DNA from: an uncultured Gemmiger sp.
Lineage (GTDB): Bacteria > Bacillota > Clostridia > Oscillospirales > Ruminococcaceae
Direction of reading: 5' to 3'
Assembly (NCBI GenBank): GCA_944388215.1
Contig: CALXHT010000018.1
Location: 1-41,614 of the forward strand
DNA: 41,614 nucleotides
Part shown: one piece after another, positions 14,444-22,675 of the stretch
Numbering within the stretch: the stretch's first letter is position 1
How the letters are laid out: each line of letters starts with the position of its first letter
Position numbers and translations under genes: made by a program
Notes under the pieces: generated by a model
Told to the model about the DNA's origin: nothing
Seen by the model: the letters and a program-made list of their open reading frames with translations, nothing else
The model's database searches: none

Positions 14444-14480
14444 GGAATCCCCGCCGGGTCAAGTCTCCATCGGGGATTCC
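14444..14480 (-). terminator. Probable terminator of the antiporter gene
   Basis: GGAATCCCCG (14444-14453) and CGGGGATTCC (14471-14480) form a perfect 10-bp stem 13 bases after the antiporter stop. The leftward strand lacks a strong U-run, so termination may be incomplete. Confidence 0.55.
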
Positions 14481-14493
14481 CAAAATCATAGAT

Positions 14494-16104
14494 TCAGGCC
14501 GTCTTGGGCTGCGTCAGGGACTCGGCCAGCACCAGCACATCCCCGGGGTTGATCACCGTCCGCCCCGTCGGGATCATCGTTTCGATGCCACGCTTGACAA
14601 GGATTACCAGACATCCTTCCGGTACCGGCAATTCAGCCAGCGATTTTCCCGCCCAGCGATCACCGCGTTCCACATTGATCTCGTGCAGCGAAATATTTTC
14701 TCGATCTTCAAACGCACGGGCTGCCAGTACCAGCAGATCGCCGGCCTGCAGTCGGGTGGCTCCGTCCGGGACGATCGTCTCTTTGCCGCGCACGATCATT
14801 GTCACCAGCAGTTCCGGCGGAAGCGCCGCTTCCCGCAGCGTGCATCCGCACCAAGGATGCCCACTTCCCAGATGGATCTTGATGAAATCCACATCGCTCT
14901 CTGCCTGATAATCATTAAATGTCTTAGCCACATCCTCGTTATGGTCGATCATGGAGAAATGTCTGGCGGCCTTGGGAAGCAGTGATCCCTGCAGCGCAAT
15001 GGAAAACAATACGATGCAGAACACCAGATTGAACAAATTATTGCGCGTCTGCACGCCGCTGAGCACCGCCGAAATGGCAAACACGATGGAAGCTGCCCCT
15101 CGCAACCCGGCCCAGGAGACGATTCCGATCTGTCCCCACCGTGCGCGGAACGGCAGCAGCAGCACTGTAACCACCGCAGGGCGGGCCACCAGCGTAAGAA
15201 ACAGCATAATTCCCAGCGCAGGCAGCAGCAGTTCCGGCAGTTCTGAGGGCGTCACCAGAAGCCCAAGCAGGAAAAAAATGATTACCTGTGAGACATCAGT
15301 GAGTACATCAAAGAAATGAACCAGATACCGCTTTTGGGAAAGCCTGGTATTTCCCAGTGTGATGCCGCACAAGTACACGCTGAGATATCCATTGCCGCCA
15401 AGCACCGCGGGCAACGCATAGGCCAGCAGCATGACCGCGAAAAGCAGCACCGTGCGGTTCTGCTGGGACTCGAGAAAACTTTGCCGAAGCAGCCATACTG
15501 TCCCCTTGCCGATCAGAATACCGCACAATACGCCCAGACTGATCTGCTGCAGCAGCACCAGCGGAATGGAGACCTTCTCCCCCGCCATCAGTGACAGTGT
15601 AACGGTAGTCAGCATATAGGACATGGGGTCGTTGGAGCCGGATTCCACCTCGAGCAGGGAATCGGTATGATATTTGAGCGCCAGTTTGTTGGTACGCAGA
15701 ATGTTGAACACAGACGCAGCATCGGTGGACGATATGACTGAACCGATGAGCAAACTTTCCATCCAGGGGAGGCTCAGGGCAAAATGTGCAAACAAAGCCA
15801 CCGCACCGGCGGTTCCCGCCACGCCCGCTGTGGAGAGCAGCACCGACTGTGCCAAAACCGGGCGGGCTGCCTGCAGATTGGTACCGAATCCACCGTAAAA
15901 CATAATAAAGATCAGGCAGACCGAACAAATCAGGTTGACGGCGGCATAGTCATTGAACACAATGCGGAACAATCCGTTTTCCCCAAAGCACATGCCCAGT
16001 GCGATAAAGATCAAGAGTGAAGGCACCGGAATTTTTTCCAGGAAACGACTCATCAGTATGCAGATCAGAATGACCGCACCGGCAAGTAAAATAGCTTCAT
16101 TCAC
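14494..16104 (-). CDS. CPA1-type K+/H+ or Na+/H+ antiporter with TrkA-C domains (NhaP2-like)
   Basis: A 536-residue membrane protein. Residues about 1-390 give some twelve helices of the sodium/hydrogen exchanger fold with the ISSTDAASVF and EVESGSNDP motifs, whose Asp residues carry cations in this family. Residues about 400-536 hold two TrkA-C (RCK-C) type segments (ELLVTMIVRGKETIVPDG and EGCLVILVKRGIETMIPTG), as in NhaP2/CvrA potassium-proton antiporters, which respond to ions or nucleotides. The GTG at 16104 was chosen because AAAGGAGG lies 8 bases upstream; a GTG nine bases earlier lies inside that site. It sits directly behind the tRNA-Leu terminator with no clear promoter of its own. 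The transported ion is not certain. Confidence 0.88.
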   Translation of the reverse strand: MNEAILLAGAVILICILMSRFLEKIPVPSLLIFIALGMCFGENGLFRIVFNDYAAVNLICSVCLIFIMFYGGFGTNLQAARPVLAQSVLLSTAGVAGTAGAVALFAHFALSLPWMESLLIGSVISSTDAASVFNILRTNKLALKYHTDSLLEVESGSNDPMSYMLTTVTLSLMAGEKVSIPLVLLQQISLGVLCGILIGKGTVWLLRQSFLESQQNRTVLLFAVMLLAYALPAVLGGNGYLSVYLCGITLGNTRLSQKRYLVHFFDVLTDVSQVIIFFLLGLLVTPSELPELLLPALGIMLFLTLVARPAVVTVLLLPFRARWGQIGIVSWAGLRGAASIVFAISAVLSGVQTRNNLFNLVFCIVLFSIALQGSLLPKAARHFSMIDHNEDVAKTFNDYQAESDVDFIKIHLGSGHPWCGCTLREAALPPELLVTMIVRGKETIVPDGATRLQAGDLLVLAARAFEDRENISLHEINVERGDRWAGKSLAELPVPEGCLVILVKRGIETMIPTGRTVINPGDVLVLAESLTQPKTA

Positions 16105-16132
16105 AAGCAGCACCTCCTTTGGAGTATAAAAA

Positions 16133-16169
16133 ATCGCGCCGCGATATCAACATGGCATCGCAGCGCGAT
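16133..16169 (-). terminator. Terminator of tRNA-Leu
   Basis: ATCGCGC plus GCGAT (16133-16139, 16141-16145) pairs with ATCGC plus GCGCGAT (16157-16161, 16163-16169); the leftward transcript then reads TTTTT. It separates tRNA-Leu from the antiporter gene. Confidence 0.88.
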
Positions 16170-16176
16170 ATAAAAG

Positions 16177-16257
16177 TGCGGCTAACAGGACTTGAACCTG
16201 CACGTCGTGGACACTGGACCCTAAAACCAGCGCGTCTGCCAATTCCGCCATAGCCGC
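16177..16257 (-). tRNA. tRNA-Leu (anticodon TAG)
   Basis: Minus-strand acceptor GCGGCTA pairs with TAGCCGC, the D-loop and ACGCGC start are typical of leucine tRNAs, the anticodon loop TTTAGGG gives TAG, a long variable arm is present, and the T-arm is GCAGGTTCAAGTCCTGT. No CCA is encoded. The last anticodon-stem pair is T-T. Confidence 0.94.
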
Positions 16258-16269
16258 ATAGCACAATTT

Positions 16270-16298
16270 AGTGTAGCAACTTTGGCAGTCTTTGTCAA
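16270..16298 (-). promoter_or_regulatory. Promoter of tRNA-Leu
   Basis: On the minus strand, TTGACA (16298-16293), a 17-base spacer and TACACT (16275-16270), 12 bases before the tRNA and just past the sortase stop. Confidence 0.85.
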
Positions 16299-16305
16299 TG
16301 GCAGG

Positions 16306-17052
16306 TCACTGCGGAATCACACCGTCGGCATCTGTTTCCACTGGATCGGCGTATACCGCATACCGGCGATCCGTGTGGGTCAGGATTCCGAAAGGATAGC
16401 AGGTATACAAAATGCAGCTCGGCTCCGTAGCGCCCCAGCGCACCTTATCGGTATCGGTCTCATAGATGACCTGCATTTCGGTAATCTCATACACAAAATT
16501 GCCCCAGTAGGTATCCAGATAAATCCGGTCCCCCACTTCCGCCGACCCCAGATCCGCAAAGTAGGTGCCGGTATGGGCGCCTATGAATACCGTTCCGTTC
16601 TCCCCGGGCAGCACACAGCCATCCGTAGCGCTGCATCCGGCTCCTGCGTCAAACTGGGCATCGCTGTCACCCCAATACAGGTCACAGTCAATCTGTGTAC
16701 CTTCCACCCGGATTGTTCCCAGTTTGTCACCGTACTGCACACTTTCGTGCGCTGCTGCGGCGTCCTCCACCTGCTGCTTTCGCTGCGCGGCAGCCTCCTC
16801 CGCCTGACGCTGTTCTTCCGCCTGGCGTGCCGCTTCAGCAGCGGCCTCTTCCTGTGCCGCCTGCTCAGCGGCCGCAGCTTCTGCTGCTGCCTGTGCCTCC
16901 GCCGCGGCCTGCCGGGCAGCTTCCTGCCTCTGGCGGGCCACCGCCCGGGCATGCGCTACCAGCACGCAAGCCACCACAATACTGGCAAGCAGCGCCACAG
17001 CGCACCCCAGCAGACAGTGCCGCATTCTGGAATGAAGTAAAGCTCGTTTCAT
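16306..17052 (-). CDS. Sortase (class D-like) with a long helical stalk
   Basis: A 248-residue membrane-anchored transpeptidase. Residues about 13-34 are a transmembrane anchor. Residues about 36-98 are an Ala/Glu/Gln/Arg-rich stretch with heptad character, probably one long helix or coiled coil. Residues about 108-240 are the sortase barrel with His160 (FIGAHTGTYF), the TLxTC-type box with Cys218 (ILYTCYPFG) and Arg229/230 (THTDRRYAVYA). The start is ATG 17052, eight bases after the fumarase beta stop and without a good ribosome site, so translation is probably coupled. No LPxTG-type substrate is encoded in the window, so its targets lie elsewhere. The stalk would hold the active site away from the membrane; that is inference. 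Confidence 0.85.
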   Translation of the reverse strand: MKRALLHSRMRHCLLGCAVALLASIVVACVLVAHARAVARQRQEAARQAAAEAQAAAEAAAAEQAAQEEAAAEAARQAEEQRQAEEAAAQRKQQVEDAAAAHESVQYGDKLGTIRVEGTQIDCDLYWGDSDAQFDAGAGCSATDGCVLPGENGTVFIGAHTGTYFADLGSAEVGDRIYLDTYWGNFVYEITEMQVIYETDTDKVRWGATEPSCILYTCYPFGILTHTDRRYAVYADPVETDADGVIPQ

Positions 17053-17059
17053 AGGCAAT

Positions 17060-17617
17060 TCAATGTAAAGACGACAGATAGGCGGCCGGGCCGCTCTCGT
17101 ACAAATCGCCGCCATGGGGATCCAGCAGCACCGTCAGCGGAAAATCTTTTACCACCAGGCGGCGTACCGCTTCACATCCCAGATCCGGCCAGGCGATGAT
17201 CTCGCAGCTCTCTACGCTGCGCGCCATCAGGGCGCCGGCTCCACCGATGGCCGCCAGATACACCGCCCCGTTCTTGACCACCGAATCTTTGACTTCCTGG
17301 CTGCGCTTGCCCTTGCCGATCATGCAGGCAAGCCCCAGGTCCAGCAAGCGCGGCGTGTAGGCGTCCATCCGTCCGGAGGTTGTGGGACCTGCCGCACCGA
17401 TGGCACAGCCGGGGCGTTCCGGCGTTGGCCCCACATAATAGATCGCCGCGCCGTTTATGGGGAACGGCAACTCTTTCCCGGCGTCCAGCAATTCCATCAT
17501 GCGGGCATGGGCGGCGTCCCGCGCCGTATATACCACACCGGAAAGGAGCACCGTATCCCCTGCCCGCAGCGGATCCAGGTCCGTTTTATGAAGCGGCGTG
17601 TGTAAAACGTACTGCAT
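17060..17617 (-). CDS. fumB: Fumarate hydratase class I, beta subunit
   Basis: A 185-residue protein equal to the C-terminal domain of Fe-S fumarases. It shows the GPTTSGRMDAYTP substrate-loop motif, MIGKGKRS and the terminal VKDFPLTVLLDPHG stretch. With the alpha subunit it interconverts fumarate and malate in the cytoplasm. Its ATG overlaps the stop of the 65-residue gene by one base, so it is translated by coupling. It works beside malic enzyme, which would link fumarate, malate and pyruvate. Related L(+)-tartrate dehydratases share the fold, so the substrate assignment rests partly on the malic-enzyme neighbour. The symbol follows two-subunit usage. Confidence 0.85.
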   Translation of the reverse strand: MQYVLHTPLHKTDLDPLRAGDTVLLSGVVYTARDAAHARMMELLDAGKELPFPINGAAIYYVGPTPERPGCAIGAAGPTTSGRMDAYTPRLLDLGLACMIGKGKRSQEVKDSVVKNGAVYLAAIGGAGALMARSVESCEIIAWPDLGCEAVRRLVVKDFPLTVLLDPHGGDLYESGPAAYLSSLH

Positions 17618-17814
17618 CAGCGACCTCCCTGTTCCCGCGCGCGGCGGCGCATTTCCTTGTACTCTTCATGGTGACGGTTGACAAACTCAAATTCCTTATC
17701 GGTGATACTTGCCGCCCCCTGGTCGCTGTCCAGCGGAATGTCAATGCTGCTGCGGGCAGGGCGGCGCTTCTCCCCCACGCCATCCAGCGAAATATCAATC
17801 TTGCTTTTTCCCAT
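17617..17814 (-). CDS. Hypothetical 65-residue protein between fumarase subunits
   Basis: The product is not recognised. It is highly charged, with two similar N-terminal segments, KIDISLDG (residues 5-12) and SIDIPLDS (23-30), and a basic helical C-terminus (EEYKEMRRRAREQ). GGGAGGT lies 7 bases before the ATG at 17814, which follows the fumarase alpha stop by two bases. Its own stop overlaps the beta start. Such packing on both sides strongly supports a real gene, perhaps a small assembly or regulatory factor of the enzyme; that role is inference. Confidence 0.65.
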   Translation of the reverse strand: MGKSKIDISLDGVGEKRRPARSSIDIPLDSDQGAASITDKEFEFVNRHHEEYKEMRRRAREQGGR

Positions 17815-17816
17815 CC

Positions 17817-18665
17817 TTATACCTCCCGGCTGGCACGCCGCGTCACATGACAGCTCATGTTGACGGCCACCGGCAGGCAGGCCACGTGGGTGGGCCGCTG
17901 CTCGATGGATACCCCCAGACAGGTGGTGGCTCCGCCGAATCCCTGCGGGCCAAAGCCGGTGGCGTTGATGGCGTCCAGCAATTCCTTCTCCAGCGCGGCG
18001 TAATAGGGGTCGGCATTGGGCTGATCCAACGGACGCAGCAGCGCTTTCTTGGCCAGGGCCGCACAGTGGTCAAAGCTCCCGCCGATGCCAATGCCCAGCA
18101 CAATGGGCGGGCAGGGATTGGCCCCCGCCTGACGAACGGTGTCCAGCACAAACTGTTTGACGCCCTCTACCCCGTCGGCCGGCTTGAGCATGGCCAGGCG
18201 GCTCATGTTCTCGCTGCCGGCGCCTTTCGGGGCCACGGTGATTTTGCAGCCGCTGCCCGGCACCAGATGCACCGTCAGGAACGCCGGGGTATTATCCCCT
18301 GTGTTCACCCGCTGCAGCGGATCCGCTGTGATGGATTTGCGCAGATAGGCTTTCTCGTAGCCACGGCGCACACCCTCGTCCACCGCGGCATTCAGATCGC
18401 CGTCGATATGCACATCCTGCCCCAGTTCCACAAACACACAGGCCATGCCGGTGTCCTGGCAGATGGGCAGATCCTGCTGGGCCGCCACACACAGATTCTG
18501 CTGCAAAAGTCCCAGTGTCTCCTTGGCCAGCGGCCAGGGTTCTGCGGCTTCGGCCCGGTCCAGCGCCGCCTTCACATCTTTGGGCAGGCTGGTGTTGGCC
18601 TCGATGCACAGCGCCTCCACCGCGTCCCGGATGGTATCGGCGCTCAGTTCCCGAATCTTGCTCAT
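17817..18665 (-). CDS. fumA: Fumarate hydratase class I, alpha subunit
   Basis: A 282-residue catalytic subunit of the two-part Fe-S fumarase. The three cysteines expected to hold the 4Fe-4S cluster are visible: Cys69 in ICQDTG, Cys185 in NPCPP and Cys249 in ATTCLG. Other family blocks are NTGDNTPAF and APKGAGSENMS. The ATG at 18665 overlaps the stop of the malic enzyme gene in an ATGA arrangement. The cluster is oxygen-labile, in line with an anaerobe. Tartrate dehydratase is the main alternative. Confidence 0.9.
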   Translation of the reverse strand: MSKIRELSADTIRDAVEALCIEANTSLPKDVKAALDRAEAAEPWPLAKETLGLLQQNLCVAAQQDLPICQDTGMACVFVELGQDVHIDGDLNAAVDEGVRRGYEKAYLRKSITADPLQRVNTGDNTPAFLTVHLVPGSGCKITVAPKGAGSENMSRLAMLKPADGVEGVKQFVLDTVRQAGANPCPPIVLGIGIGGSFDHCAALAKKALLRPLDQPNADPYYAALEKELLDAINATGFGPQGFGGATTCLGVSIEQRPTHVACLPVAVNMSCHVTRRASREV

Positions 18666-19837
18666 ACGCGTGCCACACCGCTTTCCCGGGCAGCCTGGGC
18701 CACTGCGGCTGCCACCGCCTCCGGCACCCGCGGATCAAAGGCCTTGGGCAGGATGTTTTCCTCGTTCAGTTCCTCGTCGGGGATCAGACCGGCAATGGCC
18801 CTGGCTGCCGCCATCTTCATGGCCGGGTTGATGTCCCGGGCACGCACCGACAGAGCACCCTTGAAAATGCCGGGGAATGCCAGCACATTGTTGACCTGGT
18901 TGGGGAAGTCCGAACGGCCGGTGCCGATGACCCGGATGCCCGTGGCTTTGGCCTGATCCGGCATGATCTCCGGGGTGGGATTGGCCATGGCAAACACAAT
19001 GGCGTCCGGCGCCATGGTGGCCGCCAGTTCCGGCGTCAGCGCCCCGGCAATGGATGTTCCGATGAAGATATCCGCACCGCGGATGGCCTCGGCCAGACCG
19101 CCGCTGAGTTTTTCGGGGTTGGTCTCCTCCGCCAGTTTGGCCTTATGGCCGGCCAGTCCGGCGGGACGGCCCGGCACCAGAATGCCGTGTTCATCCACCG
19201 CAATGATGTGCCGTGCACCGGCCACCTGCAGCATGTGGATGATGGCCGTGCCGGCCGCACCGGGGCCGTTCTGCACAATGCGCACATCCTCGATTCGCTT
19301 GCCCACCACCTTCAGGGCGTTGAGCACACCGGCCAGCACAATGATGGCCGTGCCGTGCTGGTCGTCATGGAATACCGGGATATCCAGATCCCGCTCCAGT
19401 TCCGCCTCAATCTCGAAGCATTCCGGGCTGCGGATATCCTCCAGGTTGATGCCGCCGAAGGTGGGCGCAATGGCCTTGACGGCTGCAATCACTTCCTCTT
19501 TCGTCTTGGCATTCAGGCAGATGGGGAATGCATCCACACCGCCGAACTCCTTGAACAGCACACACTTGCCCTCCATGACCGGCAGGCCGGCTTCGGGGCC
19601 AATGTTGCCCAGGCCCAGCACGGCGGTGCCGTTGGTCACCACGGCCACCGTGCGCCCCTTGAGGGTATAGGTGTAGACATCGTCGGGATTGGCCACGATT
19701 TTGCGGCAGGGCTCCGCCACCCCCGGCGTGTAAGCTGTGGAGAGAGCATCCTTGTCCTTGCAGGGGACCAGGCTTTGCACCGTCAGTTTGCCGGGGCCTT
19801 TGGCGTGCAGTTCGAGAGCGGCTTGATTGTAGTCCAT
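18662..19837 (-). CDS. NAD(P)-dependent malic enzyme
   Basis: A 391-residue short-type bacterial malic enzyme, converting malate to pyruvate and CO2. Seen are the N-terminal VPCKDKDALSTAYTPGVA segment, the metal-binding ELERDLDIPVFHDDQHGTA block (Glu and Asp ligands), the Rossmann stretch QNGPGAAGTAI and the NPTPEI motif. The ATG at 19837 was chosen because AGAGGA lies 6 bases upstream. It is the second gene of the CDF-malic enzyme-fumarase-sortase series and is coupled to fumarase alpha. Cofactor choice cannot be read with confidence. Confidence 0.93.
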   Translation of the reverse strand: MDYNQAALELHAKGPGKLTVQSLVPCKDKDALSTAYTPGVAEPCRKIVANPDDVYTYTLKGRTVAVVTNGTAVLGLGNIGPEAGLPVMEGKCVLFKEFGGVDAFPICLNAKTKEEVIAAVKAIAPTFGGINLEDIRSPECFEIEAELERDLDIPVFHDDQHGTAIIVLAGVLNALKVVGKRIEDVRIVQNGPGAAGTAIIHMLQVAGARHIIAVDEHGILVPGRPAGLAGHKAKLAEETNPEKLSGGLAEAIRGADIFIGTSIAGALTPELAATMAPDAIVFAMANPTPEIMPDQAKATGIRVIGTGRSDFPNQVNNVLAFPGIFKGALSVRARDINPAMKMAAARAIAGLIPDEELNEENILPKAFDPRVPEAVAAAVAQAARESGVARV

Positions 19838-19854
19838 AGGATTTCCTCTTTCTT

Positions 19855-21057
19855 TCAGTTTTCTTTCCGTACGGAAGATGCGTATTCCGGTTCCAGTTTG
19901 ATGACACAGAAATGATCGGGCCATTTCTGCTGCACCGAGGTGCGCAGCGCTGCCACCAGTTTGGCGCCGCGGCGCTGCTTGTCGGTGATATATTCCGCCG
20001 GGACGGCGCAGTCAAAGATCACATTGGTATGGGACGGGCCCGGCACGATGCGCAGATCATGCAGATTGGCCTCGGGTTCCAGTTCCGCCACCTTGGCTTT
20101 CAGGAAGCTGCGGATCTCATCCACATGGGCGTTGCCGGTGACAATGGGATCGTAATGGATGGTGGCGATCATGCCATCCTGCACCAGCAGGTCCCGCTCA
20201 ATGGTGTCGATGACATCGTGGCTCTGCATCACATCGCCCTTGGCGTCCATCTCGATGTGAAAGCTGACCAGCCGGTTGCCGGGACCATAGTCGTGAATCA
20301 TCAGGTCGTGGATGCCCAGCACACCGGGATAGCCCAGCGCTTTCTTTTCAATATGCTCTACCAGTTCCGGGTCAGGTGCCGCACCCAGGATGGGGTCGAT
20401 GGTATCGCGCACCAGCTGGATGCCGCTGTACAGGATGAAGGCGGCCACGCCCAGGCCCATGATGCCATCGATCCGGGCAAACTTGGTCAGGTAGGTCAGC
20501 ACCGAGGCCACCAGCACCGCGCCGGTGGTGATGACATCGTTGCGGGCGTCGGCTGCCGTGGCCATCAGCGTTTCAGACTGAATGGTGCAGCCGATCTTGC
20601 GGTTCAGCACGCTCATCCACAGCTTGACCAGGATGGAGGCCACCAGCACCGCCACCGTCAGCCAGCCGAACTGTACATCGCTGGGGTGCAGTACCTTGGC
20701 CAAGCTTTCCTTGAGCAGTTCCACACCGATGACAAGGATCATCACCGAGACCGCCAGGCCGGCCAGATACTCATACCGGGCATGACCATAGGGATGTTCG
20801 GAATCCGCCGGGCGGGATCCCAGTTTGAAGCCCACCAGGCTCACAATATTGGAGCTGGCATCCGACAGGTTGTTCATACCGTCGGCCGTAATGGAAACAC
20901 TGCCCGCCAGCGTACCGACGGCCGTCTTACCGGCGAACAGCAGCAGGTTGCAGACAACGCTGACAACGCAGGCCAGGTTGCCGTACGCCGTGCGCACCGC
21001 ACGATCGGCGGTGTTCTGATGATTTTTGATGAAAGTACGGATCAGCAGATCTACCAA
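19855..21057 (-). CDS. Cation diffusion facilitator (CDF) metal/H+ exporter
   Basis: A 400-residue membrane protein. Six helices in residues about 25-215 include the metal-site pairs in ITADGMNNLSDASSN and ATAADARNDV. The EHPYGHARYEYLAG segment is the signature of this CDF branch. The C-terminal cytoplasmic domain is long (about 180 residues), as in clostridial members. The start is a TTG at 21057, placed 7 bases after AAGGGGGAG; no ATG or GTG fits that site. It begins about 70 bases after purA and just past the purA hairpin, with no promoter visible, so it may be fed by read-through. The metal (Zn, Mn, Fe) cannot be assigned. Confidence 0.88.
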   Translation of the reverse strand: MVDLLIRTFIKNHQNTADRAVRTAYGNLACVVSVVCNLLLFAGKTAVGTLAGSVSITADGMNNLSDASSNIVSLVGFKLGSRPADSEHPYGHARYEYLAGLAVSVMILVIGVELLKESLAKVLHPSDVQFGWLTVAVLVASILVKLWMSVLNRKIGCTIQSETLMATAADARNDVITTGAVLVASVLTYLTKFARIDGIMGLGVAAFILYSGIQLVRDTIDPILGAAPDPELVEHIEKKALGYPGVLGIHDLMIHDYGPGNRLVSFHIEMDAKGDVMQSHDVIDTIERDLLVQDGMIATIHYDPIVTGNAHVDEIRSFLKAKVAELEPEANLHDLRIVPGPSHTNVIFDCAVPAEYITDKQRRGAKLVAALRTSVQQKWPDHFCVIKLEPEYASSVRKEN

Positions 21058-21078
21058 CCCGTTCTCCCCCTTTCAGAA

Positions 21079-21105
21079 AACGGCGGACCCTCACAGTCCG
21101 CCGTT
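21079..21105 (-). terminator. Terminator of purA
   Basis: AACGGCGGAC (21079-21088) and GTCCGCCGTT (21096-21105) form a 10-bp stem with a 7-base loop; the leftward RNA continues TTCT. The weak U-run may allow read-through into the CDF gene. Confidence 0.75.
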
Positions 21106-21129
21106 GCTTGGATTCTTCAGATGTGACGA

Positions 21130-22422
21130 TCAGTCGCGGACAATGCAGGCATCCCGCTCAGGACCGACCGAAATATACTTGATCTTGCAGCCCACCAGTT
21201 CTTCCAGGCGCTTGACGTAGTTCTGCGCCGCCGCGGGCAGGTCCTCAAACTTGCGCACCGTGGTGATGTCGCAGTGCCAGCCGGGCACCTTCTCCACCAC
21301 GGGCTGGGCGTCGTCCAGCGTCTTGCCCATGGGGAACCGGGTGGTCAGGCTACCGTCCGACAGACGGTACTGGGTGACGATGGGCACTTCCTCCATGTAA
21401 TCCAGCACATCCAGCAGGGTCAAGGCCAGTTCATCGCAGCCCTGGCACTGTACGCCGTACCGGCTGGCCACCGCGTCGAAGGGACCTACGCGGCGCGGAC
21501 GGCCGGTGGCGGCGCCGTACTCATGGCCGTGCTCACGCAGCACGTCCTTCTCCTCCTCGGTCATGGCCAGTTCGGTGGTGAAGGGGCCTTCGCCGACGCA
21601 GGAGGAATAAGCCTTCATGATGCCGATGGACAGGTTCAGCTTGTGGCCGGGGATGCCCGCACCAATGGGCGCATAGGCACCGATGGTGTTGGAGGAAGAG
21701 GTGTAGGGATAGATGCCAAAATCGATGTCGCGCAGCGCACCCAGCTGGGCCTCGAACATGATCTTTTTGCCGGCCTCATCCGCCTCGGCCAGGTACTGGC
21801 CCACATCGCAGATATACGGCGCAAAGACCTTGGCGTAGTGCTCGCACCAGGCCCACATTTCCTCCACGCTGACCGGCTTCTGGCCGTAGATGTTCACCAT
21901 CGTCAGGTTCTTGGACTCCACGATGGTGGTCAGCCGCTTCTTGACGCCCTCGTCCATGTGGCACAGATCGCCCATGCGCAGCGTCTTCTTCATGTATTTG
22001 TCACCGTAGGTGTAGGCAATGCCCCGCTTGGTGGAGCCGAACTGGGCGCCGGTCTTGGACAGACGCTCCTCCTCCAGGCCATCCTGTGCCACATGGAAGG
22101 GCATGGTGATGGTGGCACGGTCGGAGATCTTCAGGTTGGCCGGGCTGATCTGGATGCCCTTCTCGGTGAGGGAGGCGATCTCCTTCTCGAGATGCTCGGG
22201 ATCGATGACCATACCGCCGCCCATGACACAGACGACCTCGGGACGCAGAATGCCCGACGGGATCAGGTTCAGGATGAACTTGCCGCGCTCGTTCTTGACG
22301 GTGTGGCCGGCATTGTCGCCGCCCTGATAGCGCGCAACGATGTCGTAATCCTGGCTCAGCAGGTCCACCATGCGGCCCTTGCCTTCGTCGCCCCAGTTGA
22401 TACCGGTGATTGCAGTAAGCAT
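21130..22422 (-). CDS. purA: Adenylosuccinate synthase
   Basis: A 430-residue enzyme, the standard bacterial length, joining IMP and aspartate with GTP to give adenylosuccinate, the first step from IMP to AMP. Seen are the N-terminal GINWGDEGKG phosphate loop, GGDNAGHTV, the GSTKRGIAYTY segment and TGRPRRVGPFDA. The ATG at 22422 was chosen because AGAGGT is upstream and the following residues match the universal N-terminus; an open frame of 35 codons before it is leader DNA. It works with purB, at the far right of the window. It stands alone under its own promoter, outside the purine operon. Confidence 0.97.
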   Translation of the reverse strand: MLTAITGINWGDEGKGRMVDLLSQDYDIVARYQGGDNAGHTVKNERGKFILNLIPSGILRPEVVCVMGGGMVIDPEHLEKEIASLTEKGIQISPANLKISDRATITMPFHVAQDGLEEERLSKTGAQFGSTKRGIAYTYGDKYMKKTLRMGDLCHMDEGVKKRLTTIVESKNLTMVNIYGQKPVSVEEMWAWCEHYAKVFAPYICDVGQYLAEADEAGKKIMFEAQLGALRDIDFGIYPYTSSSNTIGAYAPIGAGIPGHKLNLSIGIMKAYSSCVGEGPFTTELAMTEEEKDVLREHGHEYGAATGRPRRVGPFDAVASRYGVQCQGCDELALTLLDVLDYMEEVPIVTQYRLSDGSLTTRFPMGKTLDDAQPVVEKVPGWHCDITTVRKFEDLPAAAQNYVKRLEELVGCKIKYISVGPERDACIVRD

Positions 22423-22497
22423 AGTTTCTACCTCTTTTGCAGTTTCGTTCGGCATTTCAGCCTTTTCCGGAATCCCCGGGATCCGCTGCCGTTGTTT

Positions 22498-22526
22498 ATT
22501 ATAACACACTCCCCCGGGGATTTCCA
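22498..22526 (-). promoter_or_regulatory. Probable promoter of purA
   Basis: On the minus strand, TATAAT (22503-22498) is preceded, 17 bases away, by TGGAAA (22526-22521), a weak -35. The leader to purA is about 70 bases and shows no riboswitch. Confidence 0.6.
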
Positions 22527-22580
22527 TACCCGTTTTGCCCAGGATTCGGATTTTCTCGCGGCGTGGGCGGTGTTTTCCTC

Positions 22581-22609
22581 TTGATTTTACGGCGGCAACC
22601 TCTTACAAT
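22581..22609 (+). promoter_or_regulatory. Promoter of the metY-metA-GT2 operon
   Basis: TTGATT (22581-22586), a 17-base spacer and TACAAT (22604-22609) precede metY by 67 bases. The leader contains a small GCGGG/CCCGC hairpin but no SAM riboswitch or T-box that I recognise. Confidence 0.7.
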
Positions 22610-22675
22610 AGAACTAATTCGTGAAAAAAACGGATGCGGGCCAGTGACCCGCTCATACAAAAGGAGCGGAAAAGT

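Noticed and set aside
22610-22675. Possible SAM-sensing riboswitch before metY
   Set aside because: The leader is only about 65 bases and lacks the conserved cores of SAM aptamers; only one small hairpin is seen.
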